64,000 nt of DNA from positions 372,001 through 436,000 of the forward strand of contig CAWIZO010000005.1 in the NCBI GenBank assembly GCA_963840665.1, in the 5' to 3' direction. Position numbers and translations under genes: made by a program. Position 1 is the stretch's first letter. Each line of letters opens with the position of its first letter. The stretch is from DATFTE01 sp963840665 (GTDB lineage: Bacteria > Acidobacteriota > Terriglobia > Terriglobales > Acidobacteriaceae). Below are positions 1 through 9,444 of the stretch, piece after piece. The notes beneath the pieces were generated by a model. The model did no database searches and was not told the DNA's origin. It saw nothing but the letters and a program-made list of their open reading frames with translations.

Positions 1-2
1 TC

Positions 3-743
3 ATCAGCCATGCGCGTCGAGGGGTGCATCCACCTGGCTATCTTCTCGAACCCACGCTGGCTACCTTCGAACGTTTTTGGGAAGCCGCCCGTGGCCATAT
101 TCGCGTGATGACCATAGCGCCTGAATTGCCGGGAGCCCTTGACGTCATTGCCGCGGCTGCGAAGCGGGAGGTCTGTGTGAGCCTCGGACATTCCGACGCA
201 GACATTGAGACGACACGTGCAGCAATCGAGGCTGGCGCCCGGCACGCCACGCATACGTTCAACGCCATGCGCCCACTGAACCATCGCGACCCCGGCATTG
301 TAGGCGCGGTGCTGACGGACGATCGCTTAAGCGCTGACATTATTGCTGACGGCATACATCTAGACCCGGCGATCGTAAAGCTGTTCCTGCGGAGTAAGGG
401 AGTCGACAATGCCGTACTGATCACCGACGCCACGGCGGCAACCGGCATGCCAGACGGACGTTATCGCCTTGGAGCTCTCGAGGTACAAGTCAAAGACGGA
501 AAATGCACCTCGGAAGGCAAGCTCGCCGGTAGCGTGCTTACCCTGGACCGGGCGTTACGCAACGCTATGGAATTCGGACAATGGAGTCTGTTGGATACGG
601 TGCGGGCGGTTACCATCAATCCTGCGCGAATTACCAACGCGATGCGACGGGGGCATTTGCAGGCGGGAGCGCGTGCCGATTTCGTAGTATTGACGCGGTC
701 AGGCGAGGTCAAGCAGACCATCATTGGCGGCAGAGCATTATGA
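3..743 (+). CDS. nagA: N-acetylglucosamine-6-phosphate deacetylase, 5' partial
   Basis: Removes the acetyl group from GlcNAc-6-phosphate to give glucosamine-6-phosphate in cytoplasmic amino-sugar catabolism. The reading frame is open to the window edge: codons from position 3 read ISHARRGVHPP, the conserved NagA segment before the metal site, so the N-terminal third lies upstream and the GTG at 24 is internal. Visible family motifs are GHSDAD, the metal/substrate histidine in ATHTFNAM, ADGIHL, and LITDATAATG with the catalytic Asp. The C-terminus (INPAR, GHLQAGARADFVVL) is complete. It lies 26 bp upstream of a SIS sugar-phosphate gene on the same strand, an arrangement that fits a GlcNAc utilisation operon. 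Family assignment is firm; the true start is not in the window. Confidence 0.95.
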   Translation: MSHARRGVHPPGYLLEPTLATFERFWEAARGHIRVMTIAPELPGALDVIAAAAKREVCVSLGHSDADIETTRAAIEAGARHATHTFNAMRPLNHRDPGIVGAVLTDDRLSADIIADGIHLDPAIVKLFLRSKGVDNAVLITDATAATGMPDGRYRLGALEVQVKDGKCTSEGKLAGSVLTLDRALRNAMEFGQWSLLDTVRAVTINPARITNAMRRGHLQAGARADFVVLTRSGEVKQTIIGGRAL

Positions 744-769
744 TGCTGCCGACTTCTTAAGGAGAAGAC

Positions 770-1898
770 ATGGCCGACAAGAACGGATTTCCTCACTACA
801 TGCTGAAGGAAATATTCGAGCAGCCCGAAAGTTTACGGACCATGATCGCTCCGCGAGTCTCGCTGGAAGAAGGAACGGTCAGGCTCGAGGATGTGCACAT
901 CAGTGCAGAAGAACTTTGCGCACTTCGACGGATCAATATCGTCGCGTCGGGCACCAGCCGTCACGCCGGTATGGCCGGACAATACATGATCCAGGACTTG
1001 GTGAACTTGCCGGTCGATGTGGACTACGCCAGCGAGTTTGAATACCGCAATCCTCTCATTGGCCGCAGCGAGTTGACGATCGTTATTACGCAGTCGGGAG
1101 AAACGGCCGACACCACCGCTGCTCAGAGAGAAGCCCAAGCCAAGGGTTCGCGCACCATTGCCATTTCGAATGTCGTCGGCTCGACCATCGCGCGCGACGC
1201 CGATGGAGTGATTTACACAAACGCCGGCCCCGAGATCAGCATCGCTTCCACTAAAGCGTTCACCGCCCAAATGGCCTGCCTATTCTCTGTTCGCAGTGTA
1301 CTTGGGGCAAGCGCAGGGGCCAACTGACGAAGGACCAAGTCCGCACTCATGTGCGCGAACTTCTGGAGCTGCCGGAGAAGGTCAAAACGGTTTTGCAGTC
1401 TGCTGCTGATTGCGAACGGTTGGCGGATCGTTATCATAAATCTGACGACTTTCTCTTTCTCGGACGAGCCATTCATTACCCCGTTGCCATGGATGGCGCG
1501 CTGAAATTGAAGGAAGTGTCGTACGTTCACGCCGAGGGCTATCCCACCGGAGAAACCAAGCACGGTCCCAACGCGCTGATCGACGAGAGTCTGCCGGTGG
1601 TCATCATTGCCACTTGCGATCCGAACGATGCGGGTTCGGTACTCCGTTACGGGAAGAGTGTAAGCAATATCAAGGGATTCAAAGCACAGTCGAGCCCGGT
1701 CATCGCGATTGTGTCCGAGGGCGATACGGAAGTGACGAAACTGGCAAATCAGGTCATTTTCGTGCCGAAGGCGTCAGAATTGTTGTCGCCGATTCTGGAG
1801 ATTGTTCCGTTGCAATTATTCGCGTATTACATGGCGGTGAAGCGAGGGTTGGACGTGGATCGCCCCGGAACCTGGTGAAGTCAGTCACCATTGAGTAG
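770..1898 (+). CDS. SIS-domain sugar-phosphate protein (GlmS isomerase-like / NagB-II type), frameshifted as read
   Basis: Two tandem SIS domains without the glutaminase domain of GlmS; such proteins next to nagA usually act as glucosamine-6-phosphate deaminases (NagB-II) or related isomerases. ATG 770 follows an AAGGAG site. Motifs: SGTS near residue 60, TQSGET near 108, ASTKAF near 159, then in another frame the GlmS-like KLKEVSYVHAEGYPTGE and KHGP. The gene is broken three times: one extra base near 1283-1288 (the next frame restores LFAVYLGQAQG), one extra base in GGGGCC near 1317-1320 (restores QLTKDQVRTH), and one missing C near 1863-1867 (restores RNLVKSVTIE, the GlmS-like C-terminus, with stop at 1896-1898). 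Correcting all three gives 375 residues, the usual isomerase-module length. As read, frame one stops at 1327. Sequence error is more likely than decay. Confidence 0.85.
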
Positions 1899-1900
1899 AG

Positions 1901-2290
1901 CTAGTTGGGCTTGCGGTTCTTGTCAGCCAAGTGACGCAGCACGATGGTGTCGCCGGCGTATTTGAACTTCTCGAGGAATGCCGCTTCCTGCCCAAAGGTG
2001 GCATCTTCGGTGACTTTCTTGCGGATGCTTTGACGCAGGCGCTCTCCCTCTTCCGATTCATTATTCATGACCTGCATATAGAACCAGAGGAAGTGCCGCA
2101 TCTGGTCGAGGGCCGACTTCAGCACCTGCAATGCATCCATTTCGGGGAGATCGCCCAGGGATTCCATCATCTCGGGATCGGAGGGAACGTCCATGGCGGC
2201 AGTGTTGAGCTGCTGTTGGATGGCGCGCAGATCTTCTGTCACGCGCAGAATGCGAATCTGAATGTCTTCGAGGTACTCGTCTCGGTCCAT
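1901..2290 (-). CDS. conserved hypothetical protein, 129 aa
   Basis: A small, acidic, probably helical cytoplasmic protein with no recognised domain, no signal peptide and no membrane segment. The ORF extends to 2329, but the ATG at 2290 (MDRDEYLEDIQ) has an AGGAAG ribosome site about nine bases upstream whereas the longer start has none, so 129 residues are preferred. The centre is rich in Asp, Glu and Met, and the C-terminal half (FLEKFKYAGDTIVLRHLAD) looks globular. It converges with the SIS gene, its stop lying 2 bp past the restored end of that gene. Function unknown. Confidence 0.6.
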   Translation of the reverse strand: MDRDEYLEDIQIRILRVTEDLRAIQQQLNTAAMDVPSDPEMMESLGDLPEMDALQVLKSALDQMRHFLWFYMQVMNNESEEGERLRQSIRKKVTEDATFGQEAAFLEKFKYAGDTIVLRHLADKNRKPN

Positions 2291-2666
2291 GTTTTTCGTG
2301 TCTTCCTGCTTAAAAAGACATCTCAACATCTCATCGGCAAAGAGGGGCGAACAGATGTCCCACGTGCATGCGCTTTCGTAATTCTTGCCATTACTTTGGT
2401 ATGACGACCGTCGCGAAGATTACTCGCGATCTGCGACGTTGCCCAAACGCCTTGATCGGCGCGGGTTTGGCGGGTCATCAGCGTACTGGGGAGTTTCGGA
2501 CCGACGCTCAAATCAGCTTTGTGCGCGCGAGGGTAATCAACCCCGCCTCTCAGATTTCGTAACCTCAGGCGAAAGGTCCTCCACTCGATAGGTCCGTAGT
2601 AACCTCCAGAGTGAGAGAGCGCGCGCTTGTTTGTGCGGTCCCCAAAGTGCTAGGCTACGCCGTCTC
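2291..2666. other. intergenic region between divergent genes
   Basis: About 376 bases separate the divergently read hypothetical gene and the CocE-type hydrolase, so both promoters should lie here. Short ORFs in this stretch have no ribosome sites and no family resemblance. I see no repeat, RNA gene or convincing -35/-10 pair. Confidence 0.4.
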
Positions 2667-4409
2667 ATGAAACATTCCTGGGCTGTGCTTCTGATTTTCC
2701 TTGCCGCAGCCGTTCTGTGTTGTTCGCAGAGCTTGTCAGCTGAAGTGTTCTCCCAGAAAGACGTGCCCGTGCCCATGCGTGACGGGGTAATTTTGCGGGC
2801 TGACATTCTGCGCCCGAATCAGGAAGGACGATTCCCCGTGCTCGTCTATCGAACGCCTTACGGCAAGGAATCGGCGCTGAAGGATTACACCACCTTTCAG
2901 CACGCTGCCGAGCGCGGATATGCGGTCGTCGTGCAGGATGTGCGCGGACGTTACGCCTCGGCCGGCGAGTTCCGTCCTTATGAGAACGAAGGACGCGATG
3001 GATACGACACCATCGAGTGGGCTGCCTCTCAGCCTTGGTCAAATGGGGCCGTGGGAACATTCGGATTGTCGTATCCGGGGGCAGTGCAATGGCTGGCCGC
3101 AGTAGAGAATCCTCCCCATCTGAAGGCCATGGTGCCCGCTATGACGTTCTCTACTCCGCAGAATTTCTTTTATGCCTGGGGCCTTTGGGATCTCTCGTGG
3201 ATCGAGTGGATTTGGGACAACATTGCGCCCGACATTCGGGTCAAAAAGAATCTGCCTGGTCCGAAGACCTATAAGGAGGCGATTGCGGCTTGGAAGGATG
3301 CCGGCCCGAAAATGGAGCTTGAGCTGCCGCTCAGTCAACTCGAAGAATTGCGCGGCATCGCTCCTTATTACTACGACTGGCTGAGCCATCCCCCGGAAGA
3401 TCCGTGGTGGCAGTGGTGCGAATTGCAGAACGAATATGATCGCACCCACGCTGCGGTGCTCAATCTCTCGGCATGGTATGACGACAACTACGGGCCAGAG
3501 GGAGCAACCACGAATTTCGCTGGCTTGCTGAAAGCGCGCACAGGAGAGAAAGACCCGCAGACTCACTTGTTGCTGGGACCGTGGGTTCATGGCGTGGATA
3601 ACACTGCCAAGACCAAAGCCGGAGAACGCGAATTCGGTGCTTCGGCGGCAATCGACTATGACGAGGTAGTTCTTCACTGGATGGATCATTACCTGCGTGG
3701 CATCGACAGCGGAGTTGAACAGGAAAAGCCGGTCCGGTACTTCGTCATGGGAGAGAACCGGTGGCGTGACTCGGCTTCGTGGCCTCCAGTCGCCGAAAAG
3801 ACAAACTACTACCTGAACGCTGGAGGCACGCTTTCGACACAACTATCCCGCGCTGGCACGAAACCGGCCTCGTTCATTTCCGATCCGTCGCATCCGGTTA
3901 TGAATTCATACGATTCTTCCGGCGCGCATGACTATCGTGAACTGAACAAACGGCAAGACGTGTTGTCGTTCGAATCAGCGCCGCTCACGGAAGATCTCGA
4001 GGTATCGGGACCGATCGAGGCCATCGTTTACGTATCGTGTGACTGCCGGGATACGGATCTATATGTCCGATTGCTAGACGTCGCGCCTGATGGGACTGCG
4101 TTCAACGTCATGAGTCCGGGCCTGGATGTGATCCGCGCCAGCTATCGCGATCTGCAGAAAGGCCACCAACTGCTCACACCGGGACAAATCTATGAACTGC
4201 GATTGGAACATCTGATCACGAGCAATGTGTTTAAGAAGGGCCACCGCATCGAAGTGCAGGTGTCCGCTACATTCTTCCCTAACTTTTCGCTGAATCTTCA
4301 CACGGGTGAATCGGAGGTGACCTCGGCAAAAATGCGCCCTGCGAATATTTCTCTTTACTTGGACAGCCAACATCCCTCGCGCATCGTTTTGCCCGTCGCG
4401 GCGAATTGA
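2667..4409 (+). CDS. CocE/NonD family hydrolase (X-Pro dipeptidyl-peptidase S15-like), exported
   Basis: Alpha/beta hydrolase of the CocE/NonD group, which cleaves esters or acyl-peptide bonds. ATG 2667 (MKHSWAVLLIFLAAAVL) begins a clear signal peptide, so it is preferred over the in-frame ORF start at 2631; the mature enzyme is probably periplasmic or secreted. The N-terminal part has VPMRDGVILRADILRP and YRTPYGK, typical of the family; the nucleophile is Ser135 in GLSYPGA. VWVHG-like LLGPWVHG and HWMDHYLRG follow, and the last 150 residues form the jelly-roll DUF (X-Pro_C) domain with YVSCDCRDTDLYVRL. Length of 580 residues is normal. Substrate cannot be told. The gene appears monocistronic, 48 bp ahead of the next coding region. 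Confidence 0.9.
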   Translation: MKHSWAVLLIFLAAAVLCCSQSLSAEVFSQKDVPVPMRDGVILRADILRPNQEGRFPVLVYRTPYGKESALKDYTTFQHAAERGYAVVVQDVRGRYASAGEFRPYENEGRDGYDTIEWAASQPWSNGAVGTFGLSYPGAVQWLAAVENPPHLKAMVPAMTFSTPQNFFYAWGLWDLSWIEWIWDNIAPDIRVKKNLPGPKTYKEAIAAWKDAGPKMELELPLSQLEELRGIAPYYYDWLSHPPEDPWWQWCELQNEYDRTHAAVLNLSAWYDDNYGPEGATTNFAGLLKARTGEKDPQTHLLLGPWVHGVDNTAKTKAGEREFGASAAIDYDEVVLHWMDHYLRGIDSGVEQEKPVRYFVMGENRWRDSASWPPVAEKTNYYLNAGGTLSTQLSRAGTKPASFISDPSHPVMNSYDSSGAHDYRELNKRQDVLSFESAPLTEDLEVSGPIEAIVYVSCDCRDTDLYVRLLDVAPDGTAFNVMSPGLDVIRASYRDLQKGHQLLTPGQIYELRLEHLITSNVFKKGHRIEVQVSATFFPNFSLNLHTGESEVTSAKMRPANISLYLDSQHPSRIVLPVAAN

Positions 4410-4456
4410 ACCGGTTGCATGCCACGATATAATCGCGCCGTCCCCAGGAGGCGCGC

Positions 4457-7012
4457 TTGCTCATTCGCGATCGGCTGTTCCTTCTTGTCTTTTTACTGGC
4501 CGGATGCTTGCCTCTTTTCTGCCAGCGCGATCCCGTTCTGCAGCAGGTCGATGCTCCCCACCGCTATTACTATCGCGAAATGTATCTTCCGCAACTCACC
4601 ACCGGGCCCAGCGCGGTGGCATGGACCTCTGATTCGCGATCCCTGGTGTATTCGATGGCAGGTTCGCTCTGGCGGCAGAAGCTCGATTCCACCGACGCTG
4701 ACCAACTTACTGCCGGCCCCGGCTACGACTACCAACCTGATTGCTCGCCCGATGGACACTGGGTGATTTATTCGTCGTACTGGAAAGACGCGATCGAGCT
4801 CTGGGCGTTGAACCTGGATAACAAGAAAACCGAACAGCTCACTTTTGGTGGCGCCGTCAACGTCGAGCCTCGTTTTGCCCCTGATGGCAAGCGCGTCGCG
4901 TTCGTATCCACTTCCTACAAAGGACACTTCCATATTTTTATCGGAGAGTTTCGCGACGGCGAATTGAAGAATGTGCAGCGGATCACTGGAGAGACCCGCA
5001 CCACGCTTCCGCGTTTTTATTACAGCCCGATTGATCATGAAATCAGTCCCTCATGGTCGCCTGACGGCAAAGAGATCGTCTTCGTCTCGAACCACGGTCA
5101 CGTTTACGGCACTGGCGGTTTTTGGCGGATGAAAGCCGAGGCCGGAGCGGAGGCAAAGGAAATTCACTATGAAGAGACTGCGTGGAAAGCGCGCCCTGAT
5201 TTCTCTCCCGATGGTAAGCGGCTGGTGTATTCCTCGTATCTCGGACAGACTTGGCATCAGCTTTGGGTGGTGCCGTCGGAAGGCGGTGATCCCTTTCCTC
5301 TTTCGTATGGTGACTTCGATAACGTGAGTGCGCGCTGGTCGCCCGACGGCAAACGCATCGCATTTATTTCCAATCGGAATGGCAACACTTCCCTGTGGAT
5401 CCAGGAAGTTCTCGGCGGTGCGCAAACGCAGATTACCGTGAAGAGCAGCCGTTACTTGAAGCCTATGGGCAGGCTCGCAATTCATGTCTTAGACGCAGCA
5501 GGACATCCTACCCCTGCACGCATTTTCTTGACCGGCGAAGACGGGCGCGCGTACGGCCCCGAAGATGCCTGGATGCACGCCGAAGATTGTTTCGTTCGCG
5601 CTGAGCGTCCGTTCGAATCGCACTACTTCGACACCAACGGTTCTGCAGAAGTAGCGGTGCCCAGCGGGCAGGTGGACGTGGAAGTGATGAAGGGCTTCGA
5701 ATTCCGTTTCGTGAAGAAGAGCGTGCACGTCGCGGAGGGCGAGTTGAGCGAACTCACCGTTCGGCTAGAATCGCTGAACTTTCCCAAGAATCCGAATTCA
5801 CATTGGGTGAGTGCCGATCTGCACGTGCATATGAATTACGGCGGCGCGTATCGAAATACGCCGAAACATTTGATGTCTCAGGCGGCGGCCGAGAATCTGC
5901 CCATCGTCGAGGATCTCGTCGTCAACAAAGAGCAACGTATCCCCGACATCGCATACTTCAGCACCAAGCCGGACGCGGCTTCGACGGCCACCAATTTACT
6001 TCTGCATGGACAGGAATTTCACACCAGTTACTGGGGACACCTTGGACTGCTGAATCTGACTCGCAATTTCCTTTTGCCCGATTATGCCTCGTATGGCAAC
6101 ACCGCGGCTGCCAGCCTTTTCCCGGCAAATGCGACGGTGGCGGATCTGGCCCATGAGCAGCAGGGGTTGGTGGGATACGTTCATCCTTTTGACTTTGCGC
6201 CTGATCCGGTGGGCGATCCTTCGCTCACCCACGATCAACCGCTTGACGTCGCGTTGGAACTTCCGGTCGATGTCGCCCTAGGCAAAGTCGACTACATCGA
6301 GGTGGTCGGTTTCAGCGACCACAAGTCCACGGCGAGCGTCTGGTATCGCTTGCTGAATTGCGGGTTTCGCTTACCCACCGGCTCGGGGTCAGACACCATG
6401 GCCAACTACGCGTCTTTGCGCGGTCCGGTCGGCCTCAATCGCGTTTACGCGAATGTTCCGAACGGGCCGCTCGATATTCGTTCGTGGCTTACTGCTTTGA
6501 AGCTGGGACGAACCTTCGCGACGAACGGCCCGTTAGTAGGCTTCACTCTGAGCGACATGCAACCGGGCGAGGAAGTGCGCTTGCCAGCCGGCGAGAACAA
6601 GGTCAAATTTTCCGCATGGATGCGCTCGTTAGTTCCTGTCGATCACCTGCAAGTCGTGTGCAATGGAAAGGTCGCAAGCGAGCTGAAACTGGACGACAAT
6701 CACGAATCGGCCAACGTCACTGACACGCTTCCGATCACTCAGAGTGGTTGGTGCGTGTTGCGAGCCTATAGCGATAAAGCCGAACATCCGGTACTCGACG
6801 ATTATGTCTATGCGACGACTAGCCCCGTTTATGTGAACGTCGCGGGTTCGCCGCTCAAGCCCGGGGAGGATGCGGCCTACTTCGTCGCCTGGATCGATCG
6901 CCTCATCGCCACCGCCAAATCCAATCACGACTGGAATACCAACGGAGAACAGACCGCGGTCCTCAGCTTGCTTGACTTCGCTCGTAACATCTACGCGCAG
7001 ATGGACAAATAG
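4457..7012 (+). CDS. TolB-type beta-propeller / CehA-McbA-like metallohydrolase fusion, exported
   Basis: An 851-residue exported protein. TTG 4457 is chosen because an AGGAGG site sits just upstream and a hydrophobic signal segment with a possible lipobox (LLAGCL) follows. Residues about 50-330 contain repeated WD40/TolB blades (SPDGHWVIYSS, APDGKRVAFVS, SPDGKRLVYSS, SPDGKRIAFIS). A short linker domain follows, then a PHP-like metal-dependent hydrolase of the CehA/McbA type starting at residue 454 with DLHVH (His456, His458), LHGQEFHTSYWGHLG, and GYVHPFDF. The C-terminal 150 residues look like a beta-sandwich. CehA and McbA hydrolyse carbaryl in other bacteria; here the substrate is unknown and the propeller suggests binding of a polymer or protein. 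It ends 4 bp before the convergent ada gene. Confidence 0.85.
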   Translation: MLIRDRLFLLVFLLAGCLPLFCQRDPVLQQVDAPHRYYYREMYLPQLTTGPSAVAWTSDSRSLVYSMAGSLWRQKLDSTDADQLTAGPGYDYQPDCSPDGHWVIYSSYWKDAIELWALNLDNKKTEQLTFGGAVNVEPRFAPDGKRVAFVSTSYKGHFHIFIGEFRDGELKNVQRITGETRTTLPRFYYSPIDHEISPSWSPDGKEIVFVSNHGHVYGTGGFWRMKAEAGAEAKEIHYEETAWKARPDFSPDGKRLVYSSYLGQTWHQLWVVPSEGGDPFPLSYGDFDNVSARWSPDGKRIAFISNRNGNTSLWIQEVLGGAQTQITVKSSRYLKPMGRLAIHVLDAAGHPTPARIFLTGEDGRAYGPEDAWMHAEDCFVRAERPFESHYFDTNGSAEVAVPSGQVDVEVMKGFEFRFVKKSVHVAEGELSELTVRLESLNFPKNPNSHWVSADLHVHMNYGGAYRNTPKHLMSQAAAENLPIVEDLVVNKEQRIPDIAYFSTKPDAASTATNLLLHGQEFHTSYWGHLGLLNLTRNFLLPDYASYGNTAAASLFPANATVADLAHEQQGLVGYVHPFDFAPDPVGDPSLTHDQPLDVALELPVDVALGKVDYIEVVGFSDHKSTASVWYRLLNCGFRLPTGSGSDTMANYASLRGPVGLNRVYANVPNGPLDIRSWLTALKLGRTFATNGPLVGFTLSDMQPGEEVRLPAGENKVKFSAWMRSLVPVDHLQVVCNGKVASELKLDDNHESANVTDTLPITQSGWCVLRAYSDKAEHPVLDDYVYATTSPVYVNVAGSPLKPGEDAAYFVAWIDRLIATAKSNHDWNTNGEQTAVLSLLDFARNIYAQMDK

Positions 7013-7016
7013 CGGC

Positions 7017-8066
7017 CTATACCCCGGCCTCCATCTGGAGGAGCGCCTTCTTACGATTTACTCCCCAGCGGTAGCCTCCCATGTCTCCATTGCCGCGGAC
7101 GATTCGGTGACAAGGAATAGCGACCGCAACCGGATTGGTTGCACAGGCACGCGCCACGGCTCGAGACGCCGTAGGTTGTCCGATAGCCTTCGCAACCTCG
7201 CCGTAGGAACGAGTAGCACCGAACGGAATCGATTGGAGATAAGACCACACCTTGCGCTGGAACGCAGTGGCCTGAATGTCGAGCGGCAAAGCGGCGTTCA
7301 GCCTGTGCCCTTGCATCTGGCGCAGCAGATCTTTCTTCCATGTTTCCATCGCTTCGTCATCTCGGCGGCGGACCGCAAACGGAAACTCATGTTTGAGCCC
7401 ATGTTCCAGTTCATCATCAGAATTCGCAAACTGGATTGCGCAAATGCCCTTGTCGGTCGCCGCAATCAAAAGGCGCCCTAACGGAGAATCGGTGATGGTG
7501 TAGCGAATCGGTGCCGCAATCGCTCCTCGCCGGTATTTGTCAGGAGTCATTCCAAGCTGCGAAGCAGTCCGTTCATAGAGCCGGCTGCTGGAACTGTATC
7601 CCGCGTCATACATCGCTCGAGTCACGGAATGGCCGGCCCGCAAATTGCTCTTGAGTTGATTGAGTCTGCAGGAGTCCGCGTAGGCGCGCGGCGTGATCCC
7701 CAGCACCGCTTTGAACGTTCGCTGCAGGTGGAATGGGCTCTGGCGAAACTCCTTGCCCAACCGTGACAGCGTGATCGGTTCATCGAGATGCTGTTCGATG
7801 TAGCGGCAGATGGCCTTCACCATCTCCATCTGCGCATTGCCACCCGCAGCCCTGGGACGGCACCTCAGGCAGGCACGATAACCCGCCTTCTCCGCTTCAT
7901 CGGGCTTGCGGAAGAACGTGACATTTTCTCGCCGGGGTCGTTTCGAGGGACACGATGGCCGGCAGTAGATTCCAGTGGAGGATACGGCGAAGACGAATTT
8001 GCCATCCTCGTTCGCATCTCGCGCCATCACTGCCTGCCAGTGCTCAGTTTCGTTATTCCGTGCCAT
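7017..8066 (-). CDS. ada: bifunctional methyltransferase / transcriptional activator Ada
   Basis: Direct reversal of DNA alkylation damage coupled to activation of the adaptive response. Three modules in order: the Ada zinc domain with Cys35, Cys39, Cys66, Cys69 (GIYCRPSCPS, ACLRCRP), where the first Cys accepts methyl groups from phosphotriesters; an AraC-type helix-turn-helix (residues about 80-170, LSRLGKEFRQSPFHLQRTF); and the O6-methylguanine methyltransferase domain with PCHR, Cys319 being the acceptor. Numbering matches E. coli Ada within three residues. The ORF reaches 8132, but ATG 8066 has a GGAG nine bases upstream and leaves room for a divergent promoter before the CBM9-like gene; this start is an inference. 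Confidence 0.95.
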   Translation of the reverse strand: MARNNETEHWQAVMARDANEDGKFVFAVSSTGIYCRPSCPSKRPRRENVTFFRKPDEAEKAGYRACLRCRPRAAGGNAQMEMVKAICRYIEQHLDEPITLSRLGKEFRQSPFHLQRTFKAVLGITPRAYADSCRLNQLKSNLRAGHSVTRAMYDAGYSSSSRLYERTASQLGMTPDKYRRGAIAAPIRYTITDSPLGRLLIAATDKGICAIQFANSDDELEHGLKHEFPFAVRRRDDEAMETWKKDLLRQMQGHRLNAALPLDIQATAFQRKVWSYLQSIPFGATRSYGEVAKAIGQPTASRAVARACATNPVAVAIPCHRIVRGNGDMGGYRWGVNRKKALLQMEAGV

Positions 8067-8130
8067 CTCGGTCGGCTCCGTCAGGTTGAGTATCGCATTG
8101 GTGGTCATCATGGGATAGAGTTTAGGACCC

Positions 8131-8868
8131 ATGGCGGCAGTGGGCTATCCAAAGCTTGCGGTCAAAGCAAAATTCGCAATAGTCTCGATTACCATAGCCA
8201 TAATGATGATTCTCGCGGGCAATTCGTCGCTGCAGGCTGCGTTGCCAGAGGCGGTCGCCCAATATATCGATCACGATATTTCGCTGGATGCGGCGAAACC
8301 TGCGGACGAGTGGAAGTTCGCGACCCCAATCGTCTTCGATTCAGATTGGCAAGGGGGTAATCGCGATCCAGGCCGTGAAACTCAGGCCCGGTTGCTATGG
8401 AGTTCTCACTTCCTCTACTTGCGTTTTGAGTGCCGTTATCGCGAGATCTTCGTATTCGACGATTCTGAAGCAAACGGACGCCGCGATCATCTCTGGGACC
8501 GCGACGTGGCCGAGGTCTTTCTGCAACCCGACCCGTCGCGTCCGCATTTCTACAGGGAATTCGAAGTCAGCCCAAACGGCATGTGGATCGACCTCGATAT
8601 CTCTCCGGGAGCACTCGCCGGCATGAAGAGTGGCATGCGGCGCTCGGTGACGCTGGATGAAAAAGGCAAAGTGTGGATTGCGGAATTGTCAATTCCCTTC
8701 GCAGCATTGACACCACACTTCGATCCCACGAAACCTTGGCGCGCCAACTTTTACCGCGTAGAAGGCTCGAAAGAGCCACGAGCCTACATGGCTTGGAGCG
8801 CGACGAATACTCCCGAACCGAACTTTCACGTTCCCGAGCATTTTGGCGTCTTGAAGTTCAAGAAATGA
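8131..8868 (+). CDS. carbohydrate-binding family 9-like (CBM9/DOMON-like) exported protein
   Basis: A 245-residue protein with an N-terminal hydrophobic segment (FAIVSITIAIMMILAG) that acts as a signal peptide or anchor, followed by a single CBM9-like beta-sandwich: LDAAKPADEWKFATPIVF, the LLWSSHFLYLRFECRY strands, WDRDVAEVFLQPD, YREFEVSPNGMWIDLD and a C-terminal WRANFYRVEG. These are the landmarks of the sugar-binding domain seen in xylanases and in stand-alone acidobacterial and planctomycete proteins. No catalytic domain is attached. It diverges from ada, and the ATG at 8131 overlaps the longest possible ada ORF, another reason to shorten ada. Ligand unknown. Confidence 0.8.
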   Translation: MAAVGYPKLAVKAKFAIVSITIAIMMILAGNSSLQAALPEAVAQYIDHDISLDAAKPADEWKFATPIVFDSDWQGGNRDPGRETQARLLWSSHFLYLRFECRYREIFVFDDSEANGRRDHLWDRDVAEVFLQPDPSRPHFYREFEVSPNGMWIDLDISPGALAGMKSGMRRSVTLDEKGKVWIAELSIPFAALTPHFDPTKPWRANFYRVEGSKEPRAYMAWSATNTPEPNFHVPEHFGVLKFKK

Positions 8869-8936
8869 CGTTTACCTAAGCTCGCGGCAGGCGTAATCTG
8901 GTGCCGACTTCCTAACATCCTTTTCAAGGAGCAATC

Positions 8937-9437
8937 ATGCGTCAAAGCGCACGCGTCGTTCTCGCGTTTCTCTTGTTTTCTTCTTTCCTCGCAGCTCAAA
9001 AAGCGCAGCCCGGACTTCTCAGCTCCGACGATCTGAAGCACGCGGTGCCCAGCGGGTACTTTTTCGACGGGCAGTCGGCGCCGGTGCAGTTGCGCAATTC
9101 CGCCGGCTTTCGTACCGCCGACAGCAAGTTGGTCCTTGCCGGACTCGTCGACACCTCAGGGTACGCGGCTGACATTCAGCAAAAGTATGAAGGTTTTCTC
9201 ATCACAGAGGTGAAGATCAATATTGGTGGGTCAGCGCTCGATCCCGGCGCTTACGGATTCGGCTTCACCAAGGATGGAAAATTCCTGGTCATGAATGTCG
9301 CGGCAGCTGAGTTACTGAATACGGCGAGTTCCACCGACGACAAACTAGCGCACCCGGTTCCGCTCAAAATGATGCAGGACGGCGACGGCTACCGTCTGTA
9401 TCACGGCAAGAACTACGTCGTGGTCAAGGCGCAATAG
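8937..9437 (+). CDS. exported hypothetical protein, 166 aa
   Basis: Signal peptide (VVLAFLLFSSFLAAQ) then about 145 residues with alternating strand-like segments (SKLVLAGLVDTSG, YEGFLITEVKINIGG, DGKFLVMNVAA) that suggest a small beta-sandwich. ATG 8937 is preceded by AAGGAG at a good distance. No known domain recognised. It follows the CBM9-like gene by 68 bp on the same strand and ends 7 bp before a convergent gene. Function unknown; probably periplasmic. Confidence 0.75.
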   Translation: MRQSARVVLAFLLFSSFLAAQKAQPGLLSSDDLKHAVPSGYFFDGQSAPVQLRNSAGFRTADSKLVLAGLVDTSGYAADIQQKYEGFLITEVKINIGGSALDPGAYGFGFTKDGKFLVMNVAAAELLNTASSTDDKLAHPVPLKMMQDGDGYRLYHGKNYVVVKAQ

Positions 9438-9444
9438 CAGGATT

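Noticed and set aside
24..743. Full-length nagA starting at GTG 24
   Set aside because: Codons upstream of 24 continue the conserved NagA sequence, so the gene begins outside the window.
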